Notes under the pieces: generated by a model
Told to the model about the DNA's origin: nothing
Seen by the model: the letters and a program-made list of their open reading frames with translations, nothing else
The model's database searches: none
Shown: positions 28,801 through 35,095 of the stretch, piece after piece
Layout: each line of letters starts with the position of its first letter
Position numbering within the stretch: the first letter of the stretch is position 1
Assembly (NCBI GenBank): GCA_003241055.1
Contig: QFOD01000028.1
Span: 1 to 64,000 of the forward strand
Length of the DNA: 64,000 nucleotides
DNA from: Roseateles depolymerans
GTDB taxonomy: Bacteria > Pseudomonadota > Gammaproteobacteria > Burkholderiales > Burkholderiaceae_C
Direction: 5' to 3'
Position numbers and translations under genes: made by a program

Positions 28801-28819
28801 GCAAGCTGCGGTAGCCTGA
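22865..28819 (+). CDS. pilL: Giant hybrid chemotaxis kinase PilL/ChpA
   Basis: 1,984 residues. The chosen start is GTG at 22865, overlapping the pilJ stop (GTGA) with AAGG 4 bases upstream; ATG at 22898 is the alternative. The order is as follows. A degenerate Hpt-like module has H79 (QLHQVSGVLSLVGL), and a similar module near 510-530 lacks His. A true Hpt has H717 (FHTLKGSARMVG). A long acidic Ala/Pro/Glu linker runs over about 780-1010. Two more Hpt domains have H1057 (HALAGNAGTVGY) and H1241 (LHTFKGGARLAG). CheA dimerisation coils follow, then the HATPase (HLLRNSVSHGIE near 1565, FADDGAGLN near 1608, GRGVGMDVV near 1660). A CheW-like domain (about 1700-1845) and a receiver with D1912 (LSDIEMPRMDGF) end it. 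It phosphorylates PilG/PilH. No TTA, CTA or TCA codon appears in the whole gene. Confidence 0.96.
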   Translation: MTAIESEREPGMDSALRDPDTPVDLSPLAWVQEELRRSLESVHKTLRRLVRDGGDNRLSAFGAETQPSVPLQQAAAQLHQVSGVLSLVGLPAGATVLRAAETAVQRLAEHPLEVEPGTVDTIERANFALLAYVARLLAGSKTSTLALYPGYRELQQLNGAERIHPADLWQFDWSWRTVALEEGIAPRSPDSMRAAFEAALLRHMREPSPQHAAQLSNLCAGLAAALPAGPGRTLWQLAAAVFEGQALKLLGSDAYLKRLGSRLLNELRRVGRPDVDEAQRERLAQDLLFFCAQCRISQGAGPRLLAVHAAYRLTEDQAGDYEDASLGRIDPAWVAQARRRVAAAKDSWSSAAEGDQHRAAGLDEQFAALSESLGRLFPSGEVLAQTLQRAVVATLRSGEAPAPALAMEVATSLLYVEAALEDAAFDQPEQGERVRRLASRVESVAHGQPAEALEDWMEELYRRVSDKQTLGSVVHELRASLSEIERQADEYFRHPTQRELLIPVPAQLSAMRGVFSVLGLDQAAHACLRMRDDVDGLANTEIDFERAGALGVFERLANNLGALGFMIDMLSVQPQLAKRMFQFDESSGRLDPVMGRREGAVELPDFEASGFHLEAIEAAAAAPTPAPVAAPLPSLADYELPSLDLPDLAPPPAVVPAPVPAAVPSVAEPSVADDPEMREIFLEEAQEVLGNAQAALAVLQEHPADHGQLTIVRRAFHTLKGSARMVGLNEFGEGAWACEQLYNARLAEAQPVADAALLGFTGEALAYFEQWREQIAGLQAGTVSATPLRESADALRLRGERLPVHGEPAVVEPAALVEETLVAAEELAELPLETIEAEPFDALQAPAVPEVLELPLAPDFSLDLDLPAAPAEPAVEPLSTEAAEPLVLDVFEPELPAVAEVQELASEVEPEPLLEPVTTTLPDLALDLAEPVEADAEALQPLPTAEAVELELADLAMPEVVELPEAGIDLAPVALPEPEAVPAAAPHLTLVEPSAPEPEEDPDEGFKLIGPLRISITLFNIFLNEADELSRRLCVSLAEWAAEPGQPLPASCEAQAHALAGNAGTVGYDDLSALARALEHALGRAQRATAFAPEDVELFVSAAEDVRRLLHQFAAGFLKSNDAEQLRRLEAYEPQEMAETQPLDLDTELAADAGEGAEPDTELATLDLPLVTEVSATSAQPALPDEPEPEPDAEDHIDAELYGIFEDEGRELLVQLHASLRDWLAQPAELSRSDATMRALHTFKGGARLAGAMRLGQLAHALESHVEAVLRGGADAYQLHLLQSEADALDQAFDRQGALLRAPVATPEPAPVEAASVPGLVPDEQPERLPEPAPAALTAPVDGSSGGDSATAGEIDWTRFSDDVESHSSADSLAIGQAQVRVRGSLLERMATQAGEVSIRRSRLESELAQMKGALLDLDDNLERLRAQLRELELQAEAQMHTQQELAQAGGREFDPLEFDRYTRFQELTRMLAESVGDVATLQRTLSRNVQSGEDELAAQSRLTRELQDELLRTRLVEFDSVAERMHRVVRQAARDTGKLVRLEIAGGQTELDRSVLERMAGAFEHLLRNSVSHGIEAPELRAQSGKDREGVLRIEVRQQGNEVLLGFADDGAGLNLARIRERALQLGLLNEGDAVDDAQLRRFIFAPGFSTADQVTELAGRGVGMDVVRSEVGTLGGSIETTSVAGAGTSFLLRLPLTTALTQIVLLRAGEQVVAVPAALMESVQRLPVEAVEAAYASGRLSWNGEELPFHWLGGLLGQAGHGQLLGHHVPVLIVRTPQASLALHVDEVVGNQEVVVKNLGAQLNKVPGLAGISLLASGDVALIYNVVALADWYGAAARLRQQAGQPADVDAVDEHGLAPLVLVVDDSLTVRRVTQRLLERVGLRVSLAKDGLDAMEKLAGDELPAVVLSDIEMPRMDGFDLVRNMRADARLARLPVIMITSRIAQKHRDYAEQLGVQHYLGKPYDEEQLLALVHQYTQAAVA

Positions 28820-28823
28820 GCGC

Positions 28824-29858
28824 ATGTCCCAGGTTGTCGATCATCTGGCCGAGCTGACGGGCTTCCGTGACCGCGATGTCATGGACGTCACGCTGGTGAT
28901 GGCGTTGCGGGATCTGCTCGAACCCGAATCGGTGGCCATCTACCGCGCGGTGGGCGAGCCGGGGCAGGAGCGCTGGCTGACCCGCGCGCATCTGCGTGCC
29001 GGCGACGCCGTCGCGGCGGCCGACCCGCTGTGGGCCTCGCCCGAGTCGCTGCCGCCGCTGTCGGCGCACCCGCTGCGCCTGGATGCGATGCGCACCCGGG
29101 CGGTCACGCAGGTGGCGCGCAACGGCAGCTGGCTCTACCTCTTTCCGCTGGCCACCGAGCGGGACGCCGTCAGCGTGATCGAGATCCAATCCGCCCATCC
29201 CTTGGGCGCGGCCTCGCAGCGCACGGTCAGCAGCGTGCTGCGGATCTATCACAACTTCCAGGGCCTGCTGGACTATTCCGAACGCGACACGCTCACCGGG
29301 CTGCTGAACCGCAAGACCTTCGACGAGAGCTTCCTGAAGCTGGTGTCCGAGCTGCCGGCCCGGCATGCGCCACCCATCAGTGGCGAGCGGCGCCACGAGG
29401 CCTCGCAGCCGCACTATGTGCTGGGCGTCATCGACATCGACCATTTCAAGTCGGTCAACGACCGCTTCGGTCACCTGATCGGCGACGAGGTGCTGCTGCT
29501 GCTGTCGCGGCTGATGCGCGGCTCCTTCCGCTTCCACGATCTGCTGTACCGCTTCGGCGGCGAGGAATTCGTGGTGTTGATGCGCTGCGACGGCGAGCCC
29601 CATGCGGGCGAGGCCTTCGAGCGCCTGCGCCTGAACACCGAGCGCTATCAGTTCCCGCAGGTGGGCCAGATCACGGTCAGCATAGGCTTCACCGAGATGC
29701 GCACCAGCGACACGCCGGCAGCGGCCTTCGAGCGGGCCGACAAGGCGGTCTATCACGCCAAGTCCAGCGGTCGCAACCAGGTCCACAACTACGCGACGCT
29801 GGTGTCGCGCGGCATCATCAGAGAAGCTGAGCAGCTCAGCGATGTCGAACTGTTCTGA
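28824..29858 (+). CDS. GAF-like/GGDEF diguanylate cyclase
   Basis: 344 residues, starting 4 bp after the pilL stop. An N-terminal GAF-like region (about 1-150) is followed by a GGDEF domain with DIDHFKSVNDRFGH and the active site GGEEF at 245-249. The inhibitory site R236xxD239 lies five residues before GGEEF, so product feedback is expected. The protein has no membrane segment. It makes cyclic di-GMP. Co-transcription with the pil-chp genes would tie c-di-GMP to surface sensing. An insertion between the first helix and the DIDHF motif (about 175-200, rich in P/H/R) is unusual. Confidence 0.92.
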   Translation: MSQVVDHLAELTGFRDRDVMDVTLVMALRDLLEPESVAIYRAVGEPGQERWLTRAHLRAGDAVAAADPLWASPESLPPLSAHPLRLDAMRTRAVTQVARNGSWLYLFPLATERDAVSVIEIQSAHPLGAASQRTVSSVLRIYHNFQGLLDYSERDTLTGLLNRKTFDESFLKLVSELPARHAPPISGERRHEASQPHYVLGVIDIDHFKSVNDRFGHLIGDEVLLLLSRLMRGSFRFHDLLYRFGGEEFVVLMRCDGEPHAGEAFERLRLNTERYQFPQVGQITVSIGFTEMRTSDTPAAAFERADKAVYHAKSSGRNQVHNYATLVSRGIIREAEQLSDVELF

Positions 29859-30858
29859 CCCCGCACGGCGCCGTTTGGCGCAGGCCCTGGGTGCCGCACT
29901 GGCGCTGGGGGCTCTGGGTGTGGGGCCGGCGCAGGCGCGCGACATCGAGCCGGCCAGCCTGCCGCCGGTCGATCCCGACCGTTACCAGGCCATAGACCTG
30001 GACCTCACCGACCCGGCCCGTGCACGCGCCGTACCGCAGCGGCTGTACCTGCCGGTCGTCGCGTCGGACGCCGCGTCCGTGCCGCTGCTGCTGTTCTCGC
30101 ACGGCATGGGGGGCTCGCGGCGCGGCTATCGCTATCTCGGCAGCTGGCTGGCCTCGCAGGGTGTGGCGGCGCTGCATGTGCAGCATGTGGGCAGCGACCG
30201 CGAGCTGTGGTTTGGCAACCCGTTCGGCCTGGTGGGCCGGCTGCAGGACGCGGCGCAGGAGCGCGAGGCCGTGGCGCGCGTGCACGACGTGCGCTTCGCG
30301 CTGGACCAGCTGCTGGCCGGCGAATGGGCGGCCCGGCTGGATGCCCGTCGCATCGTGGCCTGCGGGCATTCCTACGGTGCCAACACGACGCTGCTGCTGG
30401 CCGGGGCGCGGGTGCAGCGTGGCGGCCAGGCGCTGGACCTGCGCGAGCCCCGGCTGCGGGCGGCGATTGCCATCTCGGCGCCACCGTTCTATGGCGAGGC
30501 CGATCCGGCCGCCATCCTGTCGGCCGTGCAACTGCCCACGCTGCACATCACCGCCACCGAGGACGTGATTCCCATTCCCGGCTACCGCTCGCCGGCCAGC
30601 GACCGCGTCGAGGTGTTCGAGGCCATGGGCGGGCCGGCCTGGCTGGCCATGTTCCAGGGCGGCTCGCACAGCATCTTCACCGACCGGGTCGGCACCGGCG
30701 GCCTGGCGCTCAACCCTCAGGTCAAGGCCGCGACGCGCGAGCTGGTGCTGGCCTTCCTGGCGAACGTGCTGGACGGCCAGCCCGGCGCGCTGCAGCGCTG
30801 GCCGGCCCAGTGGCAGGCCATCCTGGCGCAATGGCAGGTGAGTGGCGTCGCCGCCTGA
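29842..30858 (+). CDS. Secreted alpha/beta hydrolase
   Basis: 338 residues. The N-terminus carries an RRRLAQALGAALALGALGVG signal, with arginines that could be read by Tat, cut near AQA. The core has the oxyanion segment LLLFSHGMGGSRRGY and the nucleophile elbow GHSYGA (Ser177). A late histidine (FQGGSHSIFTD) completes a triad. It resembles the platelet-activating-factor acetylhydrolase/dienelactone hydrolase group; the substrate is unknown. The start overlaps the 3' end of the GGDEF gene by 17 bp. It converges with phrB. Confidence 0.83.
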   Translation: MSNCSDPARRRLAQALGAALALGALGVGPAQARDIEPASLPPVDPDRYQAIDLDLTDPARARAVPQRLYLPVVASDAASVPLLLFSHGMGGSRRGYRYLGSWLASQGVAALHVQHVGSDRELWFGNPFGLVGRLQDAAQEREAVARVHDVRFALDQLLAGEWAARLDARRIVACGHSYGANTTLLLAGARVQRGGQALDLREPRLRAAIAISAPPFYGEADPAAILSAVQLPTLHITATEDVIPIPGYRSPASDRVEVFEAMGGPAWLAMFQGGSHSIFTDRVGTGGLALNPQVKAATRELVLAFLANVLDGQPGALQRWPAQWQAILAQWQVSGVAA

Positions 30859-30867
30859 CGCCGCGTC

Positions 30868-32304
30868 TCAGCCCTGGGCGCGCGACTTCACGACCGCGTA
30901 GCGCGCCAGCGTGCGCTCACGCGCGATGGCGTGATCCACCACCGGGCGCGGGTAGCCCGTGCCCTGCATCTGCAGCGGCGCGCGCTCCCAGGGCGCGTGG
31001 ATGGCCTTGGCGGACAGCTCGGCCAGCTCCGGGCAGTAGCGGCGGATGAAGCGGCCCTCGGCGTCGAACTTCTCGCTCTGGCTGACCGGATTGAAGATGC
31101 GGAAGTAGGGCTGGGCGTCGCAGCCGCTGCTGCTGGCCCACTGCCAGCCGCCGTTGTTGGCGGCCAGGTCGAAGTCCAGCAGCTGCTCGGCAAACCAGGC
31201 TTCGCCGCGGCGCCAGTCCAGCCCGAGGTCCTTGGTCAGGAAGCTGGCCACCACCATGCGCAGACGGTTGTGCATGTAGCCGGTCTGGCGCAGCTGACGC
31301 ATCGCGGCATCCACGATGGGAAAGCCGGTGCGACCCTCGCACCAGGCCGCGAACAGCGCGTCCGCCTGCGGGCCTGTTTCCCAGCGGATCGCGTCGTATT
31401 CGGGGCGGAAGGCCGCGCTCATCGCTCGCGGGTGGTGGTGCATGACCTGGTGGTAGAAGTCGCGCCAGATCAGCTCCGACAGCCACACCTCGGCACCGCG
31501 GTCGCCGGCCAGCATGCGGCCATGTGCGGCGCGGGCCAGCCGGCGTATCGACACGGTGCCGAAGCGCAGGTGCACGCTCAGGTAGCTGGGGCCCTTGACC
31601 GCGGGGAAGTCGCGCGCCTCGTGGTAGCGGTCCATGCGGTCGAGGAAGTCCTCGAACAGCGCCTCGCCGCCCGCGCTGCCGCGGCCCACGTGGGGCGTGA
31701 GCCCCGCGGGCTCGAAGCCGATTTCGGCAAGACCTGGCACGCCGGTGGTCAGCGTGTGCCCGGTCAGGCCGGCCGTGTAGCGCTCGACGGGGTAGCTGCT
31801 CAAGTAGAAGGGCTCGACCTTGCGCAGCCAGGCGTTCTTGTAGGGCGTGAACACGCCGTAGGGCCCGCCGCTGGCGGTCAGCACCTCGCGGCGCTCGAAG
31901 ATCACGTGGTCCTTGAAGGTGCGTAGCTCGGCCCCGAAGCTGGCCAGGCGCTGGGCCACCAGGGCGTCACGCGCCAGGGCCTGCGGCTCGTCGTCGTGGT
32001 TGGCGAACACGGCCTGCACGCCCAGCTCGGCGGCCAGGCGCGGGATTTCGTCCGCGGCAGGCGCATGGCGCACGATCAGCGCACCGCCGCGGGCGCGCAG
32101 CTCGGCGTCGAGCTGCTGCAGGGCGGCCAGGATGAACTCCACGCGCCGGTCCTGGCGGGGAAGGGTGCCCAGGATGTCGCGGTCCAGGATGAAGGCGCAG
32201 AACACCTGGCGCGCCGATTTCAGCGCGTGGTAGAGGGCGGCCTGGTCGTCCACGCGCAGGTCGCGGCGGAACCAGACCAGGGCCTTGGCGAGGGCGGTCG
32301 GCAT
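30868..32304 (-). CDS. phrB: Deoxyribodipyrimidine photolyase (class I CPD)
   Basis: 478 residues from MPTALAKALVWFRRDLRVDD; the upstream extension would run through the divergent yqgE. The N-terminal antenna Rossmann domain begins LVWFRRDLRVDDQAAL. The C-terminal FAD domain includes WRDFYHQVMHHHPRAMS, TGFPIVDAAMRQLRQTGYMHNRLRM and NNGGWQWASSSGCDAQPYFR. The tryptophan-rich electron-transfer and DNA-binding residues are intact. It repairs cyclobutane pyrimidine dimers using blue light. Only 31 bp separate its start from that of yqgE, so promoters must overlap coding sequence. Confidence 0.95.
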   Translation of the reverse strand: MPTALAKALVWFRRDLRVDDQAALYHALKSARQVFCAFILDRDILGTLPRQDRRVEFILAALQQLDAELRARGGALIVRHAPAADEIPRLAAELGVQAVFANHDDEPQALARDALVAQRLASFGAELRTFKDHVIFERREVLTASGGPYGVFTPYKNAWLRKVEPFYLSSYPVERYTAGLTGHTLTTGVPGLAEIGFEPAGLTPHVGRGSAGGEALFEDFLDRMDRYHEARDFPAVKGPSYLSVHLRFGTVSIRRLARAAHGRMLAGDRGAEVWLSELIWRDFYHQVMHHHPRAMSAAFRPEYDAIRWETGPQADALFAAWCEGRTGFPIVDAAMRQLRQTGYMHNRLRMVVASFLTKDLGLDWRRGEAWFAEQLLDFDLAANNGGWQWASSSGCDAQPYFRIFNPVSQSEKFDAEGRFIRRYCPELAELSAKAIHAPWERAPLQMQGTGYPRPVVDHAIARERTLARYAVVKSRAQG

Positions 32305-32335
32305 GTAGGGAGTGTCCCCCGAATAAAATGCCGCC

Positions 32336-32914
32336 ATGGCCGATGACCGGATCTCCCTGACCAACCAATTCCTGATCGCCATGCCGGGCATGGCGGACGA
32401 GGCGTTTGCCGGCACCGTCATCTACCTGTGCGAGCACAACGACAACGGGGCGCTGGGGCTGGTGATCAACAAACCCACCACGCTGACGCTGGGTTCGCTG
32501 TTCGAGAAGGTGGAGCTGAGCCCGCCCGACGACGCGCTCGCGGTGACCCAGGTGTTCTATGGTGGCCCGGTGCAGACCGACCGCGGTTTCGTGCTGCACG
32601 AGCCGCTGGACGAGACCGGCGGCCACTACAACGCGACGCTGGCCGTGCCCGGCGGCCTGGAGATGACCACCAGCCGCGACGTGCTGGAGGCGCTGTCCAA
32701 CGGCGCCGGCCCCAAGAAGCTGCTGGTCACGCTGGGCTACAGCGGCTGGGCCGCGGGCCAGTTGGAGGAAGAGCTGGGCCGCAACGGCTGGCTCACGGTG
32801 GACGCATCGCCCGAGATCATCTTCGACACGCCGGTGGAGCAGCGCTACGAGAAGGCGCTGGGCCTGCTGGGCGTGGACCCGCGCATGCTGAGTGCGGATG
32901 CGGGGCATGCCTGA
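32336..32914 (+). CDS. yqgE: UPF0301 (YqgE/AlgH) protein
   Basis: 192 residues. The family signature is at the N-terminus: LTNQFLIAMPGMADEAFAGT, then YLCEHNDNGALGLVINKPT. YGGPVQTDRGFVLHE and LGYSGWAAGQLEEEL follow. The family's molecular function is not settled. It is nearly always next to yqgF, as here. An intergenic repeat begins directly after the stop codon. Confidence 0.95.
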   Translation: MADDRISLTNQFLIAMPGMADEAFAGTVIYLCEHNDNGALGLVINKPTTLTLGSLFEKVELSPPDDALAVTQVFYGGPVQTDRGFVLHEPLDETGGHYNATLAVPGGLEMTTSRDVLEALSNGAGPKKLLVTLGYSGWAAGQLEEELGRNGWLTVDASPEIIFDTPVEQRYEKALGLLGVDPRMLSADAGHA

Positions 32915-33060
32915 CGTGAAACCCCTCGTCCAAGGCTTACCTTGGCCGGTCCCCCGAGGGGACGGCGATGCTTGCGGCATTGAGCCGCCAGCACATCGCC
33001 CAGGCGGGCCGGCTTGGGAGCGGCCCGGCGCTCGGCCCGCAGCCTGCGGGCGGCTTGAAG
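32915..33060 (+). repeat. Intergenic repeat copy after yqgE
   Basis: A GC-rich stretch begins at the yqgE stop. It contains the near-palindrome GTCCCCCGAGGGGAC (32949-32963) and further inverted GC blocks (GGCCCGGCGC, GCCCGCAG...CTGCGGGC). The CCCCCGAGGGG core is shared with the copy after pyrR. Outer boundaries are approximate. Confidence 0.5.
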
Positions 33061-33078
33061 CGGGTTTGGAACGCTGAA

Positions 33079-33477
33079 ATGAAGCTCGACGCCAACGCGA
33101 CGACGCTTCAGTCCTTTCTCGCGTTTGATTTCGGCATGCGCCGTATCGGCGTGGCCTCGGGCTCGCGCCTGCTGGGCGGCGCCGAGCCGCGCGGCACGCT
33201 GCGCGGCGGCGATTTCGACGGCATTGCGGCCCTCATCAAGACCTGGCAGCCCGACGCGCTGGTGATCGGCGTGCCGCGCCACCCCGACGGTGCGCCGCAC
33301 GAGATGACCGCCAAGGCCCAGGCCTTCGGCCGCCGCCTGGCCGGGCGCTATCACCTGCCGGTGTTCGAGGTGGACGAGCGCTACACCAGCGTGGACGCCG
33401 AGGATGCGGGCGCGCAGGACGTCGACGCGGCCGCCGCGGCCCTCATCCTCGAACAGTTTTTCAGGGAACATCCATGA
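33079..33477 (+). CDS. yqgF: YqgF/RuvX Holliday-junction resolvase-like nuclease
   Basis: 132 residues from MKLDANATTLQSFLAFDFGM; an earlier in-frame start would translate the repeat. The RNase H-like fold is seen as LAFDFGMRRIGVASGS (first catalytic Asp), FEVDERYTSVDAE (Glu) and a late Asp in DVDAAAAALILEQFF. In E. coli YqgF processes the 5' end of pre-16S rRNA and has junction-resolvase homology. The stop overlaps pyrR by 4 bp (ATGA). Confidence 0.94.
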   Translation: MKLDANATTLQSFLAFDFGMRRIGVASGSRLLGGAEPRGTLRGGDFDGIAALIKTWQPDALVIGVPRHPDGAPHEMTAKAQAFGRRLAGRYHLPVFEVDERYTSVDAEDAGAQDVDAAAAALILEQFFREHP

Positions 33478-33965
33478 GCAATCTTCTGCTGGACGCCGAG
33501 GCGCTGTACCTCGAGCTCAAGCGCGGTGTGCAGCGCCTGCTGACCGCCGACACCGCCCTGGTGGGCATCTGGAGCGGCGGTGCCTGGCTGGCCGAGCGCC
33601 TGGCGGCCGACCTGGGCCTGGGCCCGGTGGGCGTGATCTCCAGTGCGCTGCACCGCGACGACTTCGGCTCCAAGGGCCTGTCCGGCGCGGCCGATCACAC
33701 CAAGCTGCCCTTCGACGTGAACGGCCGCGACGTGCTGCTGATCGACGACGTGCTCTACACCGGCCGCACCACGCGGGCCGTCATCAACGAGCTGTTCGAC
33801 TTCGGCCGCCCGGCCCGCGTGCAGCTGGCGGTGCTGGTGGATCGCGGCGGCCGCGAGCTGCCCATCGAGCCCGGTTTCTCGGCGGCGCGGGTGAACCTGG
33901 CGGCCGACCAGAAGCTGCGCCTGGCGCGCAGCCTGGAAGGCCGCTTCAGCTTCGAGGTCAAGTGA
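33474..33965 (+). CDS. pyrR: PyrR-type uracil phosphoribosyltransferase/regulator
   Basis: 163 residues. It is a type I PRTase with the PRPP loop LLIDDVLYTGRTTRAVINE. The PyrR-like features are ISSALHRDDFGSKG and LVDRGGRELPIEP. In Firmicutes PyrR binds pyr mRNA; in proteobacteria the homologue sits before pyrB, as here, and its regulatory role is less clear. I see no classic PyrR-binding RNA loop in the 106 bp before pyrB, only a repeat hairpin. The start overlaps the yqgF stop. Confidence 0.93.
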   Translation: MSNLLLDAEALYLELKRGVQRLLTADTALVGIWSGGAWLAERLAADLGLGPVGVISSALHRDDFGSKGLSGAADHTKLPFDVNGRDVLLIDDVLYTGRTTRAVINELFDFGRPARVQLAVLVDRGGRELPIEPGFSAARVNLAADQKLRLARSLEGRFSFEVK

Positions 33966-34050
33966 TGGCCCCCACGTTCACTTTGTTCACTGCCCCCCGA
34001 GGGGGCGCAGGCCTCCAACGCTCCTTGAGGAGCCTCTTTGAGTCTTTTGA
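33966..34050 (+). repeat. Intergenic repeat copy between pyrR and pyrB
   Basis: It begins immediately after the pyrR stop. It contains the palindrome GCCCCCCGAGGGGGC (33992-34006) and then CTCCTTGAGGAG (34021-34032), a second small hairpin. The CCCCCGAGGGGG core matches the copy after yqgE and resembles CCCCCTCAAGGGGG after the SCO gene. It could attenuate or stabilise the pyr message; this is inference. Confidence 0.55.
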
Positions 34051-34071
34051 CGGCCCGGCGGGAGTCCTGTG

Positions 34072-35034
34072 ATGCTTTCCAAACGCAACCCCCAGCTCAA
34101 CAAGAACGGCGAGCTCATTCACCTGCTGTCCACCGAGGGCCTGCCGCGTGCGGTCATCGAGCAGATCCTGGACACGGCCGGCAGCTTCCTGTCGGTGAAC
34201 GACCGCGAGGTCAAGAAGGTGCCGCTGCTGCGCGGCAAGTCGGTGTTCAACCTGTTCTTCGAGAACAGCACCCGCACCCGCACCACCTTCGAGATCGCGG
34301 CCAAGCGGCTGTCGGCCGACGTCATCAACCTCGACATCGCGCGCTCCTCCACCGCCAAGGGCGAGACGCTGCTGGACACCATCGCCAACCTGTCGGCCAT
34401 GCATGCTGACATGTTCGTCGTGCGCCACAGCGACAGCGGTGCGCCCTACCTGATCGCCCAGCACTGCGCGCCGCATGTGCACGTGGTGAATGCCGGCGAC
34501 GGCCGTCATGCGCACCCGACGCAGGGCCTGCTGGACATGTACACGATCCGGCACTTCAAGAAGGACTTCCGCAACCTGACCGTGGCCATCGTGGGCGACA
34601 TCGTGCACTCGCGCGTGGCCCGCAGCGACATCCATGCGCTGAGCATCTTGGGCGTGCCCGAGATCCGCGCGGTCGGCCCCAAGACGCTGGTGCCGGGCGA
34701 CCTCAAGGACATGGGCGTGCGCGTGTGCCACGACATGGCCGAGGGCATCCGGGACGCCGACGTCATCATCATGCTGCGCCTGCAGAACGAGCGCATGAAC
34801 GGCGCGATGCTGCCCAGCAGCGGCGAGTTCTTCAAGAACTTCGGGCTCACGCCCGAGAAGCTGGCGCTGGCCAAGCGCGATGCCATCGTCATGCACCCAG
34901 GGCCCATCAACCGCGGCGTGGAGATCGCGTCCGAGGTGGCCGACGGCACGCAGAGCGTGATCCTGCCGCAGGTGACCTTCGGCATCGCCGTGCGCATGGC
35001 CGTGATGGCGATTCTGGCGGGCAACGACGCATGA
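34072..35034 (+). CDS. pyrB: Aspartate carbamoyltransferase catalytic chain
   Basis: 320 residues from ATG at 34072, with GGAG 7 bases upstream; a GTG three bases earlier is in frame but poorer. It makes N-carbamoyl-aspartate, the first committed pyrimidine step. The carbamoyl-phosphate loop FENSTRTRTTFEIAAKRL, the adjacent SSTAKGETLLDT loop and HPTQGLLDMYTI are intact. No pyrI regulatory chain is present. Pairing with a catalytically dead dihydroorotase (next gene) matches the Pseudomonas-type ATCase, in which PyrC' is structural. Confidence 0.97.
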   Translation: MLSKRNPQLNKNGELIHLLSTEGLPRAVIEQILDTAGSFLSVNDREVKKVPLLRGKSVFNLFFENSTRTRTTFEIAAKRLSADVINLDIARSSTAKGETLLDTIANLSAMHADMFVVRHSDSGAPYLIAQHCAPHVHVVNAGDGRHAHPTQGLLDMYTIRHFKKDFRNLTVAIVGDIVHSRVARSDIHALSILGVPEIRAVGPKTLVPGDLKDMGVRVCHDMAEGIRDADVIIMLRLQNERMNGAMLPSSGEFFKNFGLTPEKLALAKRDAIVMHPGPINRGVEIASEVADGTQSVILPQVTFGIAVRMAVMAILAGNDA

Positions 35035-35095
35035 GGACGGCCCGCCCCCGCGGCGCTGCGCGCGCCTCTTTCGGTTTCGCACGGGAGTGCTGCAA

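Noticed and set aside
22541..28825. 2,094-codon open frame on the minus strand
   Set aside because: It is codon-aligned with pilL on the other strand and is open only because that gene lacks TTA, CTA and TCA. The translation is low-complexity His/Gln/Arg/Leu without any family motif.
32305..32335. Clear divergent promoters for phrB and yqgE
   Set aside because: The 31-bp gap is too short; a TAAAAT at 32324 has no matching -35.
33966..34071. PyrR-dependent attenuator before pyrB
   Set aside because: The hairpins here belong to the intergenic repeat family, there is no T-run terminator and no recognisable PyrR-binding loop.
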